From Duganella sp. Root1480D1 (lineage in GTDB: Bacteria; Pseudomonadota; Gammaproteobacteria; Burkholderiales; Burkholderiaceae_D): DNA of 64,000 nt. Positions 63,186-64,000 of the stretch are shown one piece after another; position 1 is the first letter of the stretch, and each line of letters opens with the position of its first letter. Both the position numbers and the translations under genes were made by a program. Location of the stretch: NCBI RefSeq assembly GCF_001427305.1, contig NZ_LMFZ01000023.1, positions 140,349 to 204,348 of the forward strand. The letters are read 5' to 3'. Below the pieces are notes generated by a model. That model made no database searches, was not told the DNA's origin, and saw only the letters and a list, made by a program, of their open reading frames with translations.

Positions 63186-64000
63186 ATGAACAACCTGCTA
63201 TACCAGGTGGATGACCGTCCACCGCCAATCACAACCGCCCTGCTGGCGGCCCAGCATATGCTGGCCGCACTGGGCGGCATCATCGCCGTCCCCCTGGTTG
63301 TCGGCGCAGTCCTGAAGCTTCCCGCCGACCAGGTGGTAGCGCTGGTCAATGCTGCCCTGCTAGGTTCCGGCATCGTCACCACCATCCAATGCATCGGCGT
63401 AGGCCGGGTCGGCATCCGCCTGCCTTGCGTGATGGGCACCAGCTTCGCCTTTGTCGGTGCAGCCATCAGCGTTGGCCTGGAGCATGGCGTCCCCGGGATC
63501 CTGGGCTCCTCGCTTGCCGGTTCCGCGATCATGATCCTCGGCAGCTTCTTCATGCCGCAGATCCGCAAGCTGTTCCCGCACCAGGTAACGGCGGTGGTCG
63601 TGACCATGATCGGGCTGTCGCTGGTGCCGGTTGCAGTCGACTGGGCCGCCGGCGGCAAGAACGCCGGTGCGAATTACGGCGACCCGACCAATCTTGGCAT
63701 CGCCCTGTTCGTGCTGGCGACCGTCATCGCACTGGTCCAATTCGGCAAAGGCATCATCTCCGCCGCCGCGGTGGTGATCGGCATTGCGATCGGCTATTGC
63801 GTGTGCCTGGGACTGGGCCTGGTGAATTTCTCGGCCGTCCAGAAAGCCGCAGTCTTCGCCGTGCCACAGCCCCTGTATTTCGGCATGACGTTCCCGCTTA
63901 GCGGCATCCTGGCGATGGCCCTGGCATATGTTGTCACCATCGTGGAAACCACCGGCACCTTCATGGCGCTGGGTTCCGCCACCAAAACCAAGATGAAGGG
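63186..64000 (+). CDS. NCS2-family purine (xanthine/urate) permease, 3' end cut off
   Basis: From the ATG at 63186 the frame stays open to the window end (271 residues visible). The sequence is a multi-pass membrane protein of the nucleobase:cation symporter-2 family: AAQHMLAALGGIIAVPL (helix 1 with the QH motif), GIRLPCVMGTSFAFVG, and ETTGTFMALG near the edge. Family members such as XanP, UacT and UapA import xanthine or urate with protons or sodium. GGAGACACC precedes the ATG. Context favours urate or xanthine; the specificity motif lies beyond the window. Confidence 0.92.
   Translation, partial: MNNLLYQVDDRPPPITTALLAAQHMLAALGGIIAVPLVVGAVLKLPADQVVALVNAALLGSGIVTTIQCIGVGRVGIRLPCVMGTSFAFVGAAISVGLEHGVPGILGSSLAGSAIMILGSFFMPQIRKLFPHQVTAVVVTMIGLSLVPVAVDWAAGGKNAGANYGDPTNLGIALFVLATVIALVQFGKGIISAAAVVIGIAIGYCVCLGLGLVNFSAVQKAAVFAVPQPLYFGMTFPLSGILAMALAYVVTIVETTGTFMALGSATKTKMK

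Overview
The window is dense, high-GC chromosomal DNA of a betaproteobacterium, most likely Oxalobacteraceae (Massilia, Duganella or Janthinobacterium relatives). This is inferred from the gene order thrS-infC-rpmI-rplT-pheS-pheT-ihfA-merR, an exosortase-type PEP-CTERM protein, betaproteobacterial minor-pilin operons and the style of the regulators; no species-level assignment is possible from sequence alone. There is no CRISPR array, insertion sequence, prophage or rRNA operon. Apart from one frameshifted gene the coding content looks intact.

Layout. 1-5.8 kb: a cut-off fatty acid desaturase, a divergent AraC-type regulator, then a tightly overlapping operon of TonB-dependent receptor, YfiR-like periplasmic protein and CHASE8-like/GGDEF/EAL c-di-GMP enzyme. 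5.9-7.5 kb: prfC. 7.6-15.0 kb (minus strand): a complete minor-pilin operon (pilE-fimT-pilV-pilW-pilX-pilY1) plus a TonB-C-like protein, preceded by an OmpR-type two-component system (15.1-17.1 kb). 17.5-20.5 kb: a Crp/Fnr-type regulator, overlapped from the other strand by a NarX-like kinase with its NarL-type response regulator. 20.6-28.4 kb (minus): the translation locus merR, ihfA, pheT, pheS, rplT, rpmI, infC, thrS, followed by two tandem tRNA-Val genes. 28.9-37.1 kb: cation efflux, PEP-CTERM protein, a lipocalin-like protein, LysR, relA, ridA, a hydrolase, 3-hydroxybutyrate dehydrogenase and gamma carbonic anhydrase. 37.3-38.6 kb: dctA. 38.7-45.2 kb (plus): a second complete minor-pilin/PilY1 operon behind a near-consensus promoter. 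45.2-46.5 kb: a frameshifted gene of unrecognised function. 46.5-51.2 kb: ketone-body CoA transferase (scoAB) with a divergent PAS-LuxR regulator, an SDR and ETF-quinone oxidoreductase. 51.3-53.3 kb: a short flagellin and a FliK-C-like protein. 53.2-64 kb: a LysR regulator divergent from gcl-hyi-glxR-glycerate kinase-pyk, then uraH-guaD divergent from a Tsx-like porin and an NCS2 purine permease.

How parts work together. The last 10 kb reads as one catabolic chain: purine uptake, guanine deamination and the urate branch yield glyoxylate, which goes through tartronate semialdehyde and glycerate to pyruvate. bdhA and scoAB handle 3-hydroxybutyrate and acetoacetate. The surface systems (two type IV pilus tip cassettes, c-di-GMP signalling coupled to a TonB receptor, flagellin, PEP-CTERM protein) suggest a surface-attaching, motile lifestyle.

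The most notable non-coding signals are a palindromic intergenic repeat family hugging stop codons (five copies), three CCTGA repeats phased exactly 11 bp apart before the first pilin operon, and a non-canonical AUA start for infC.
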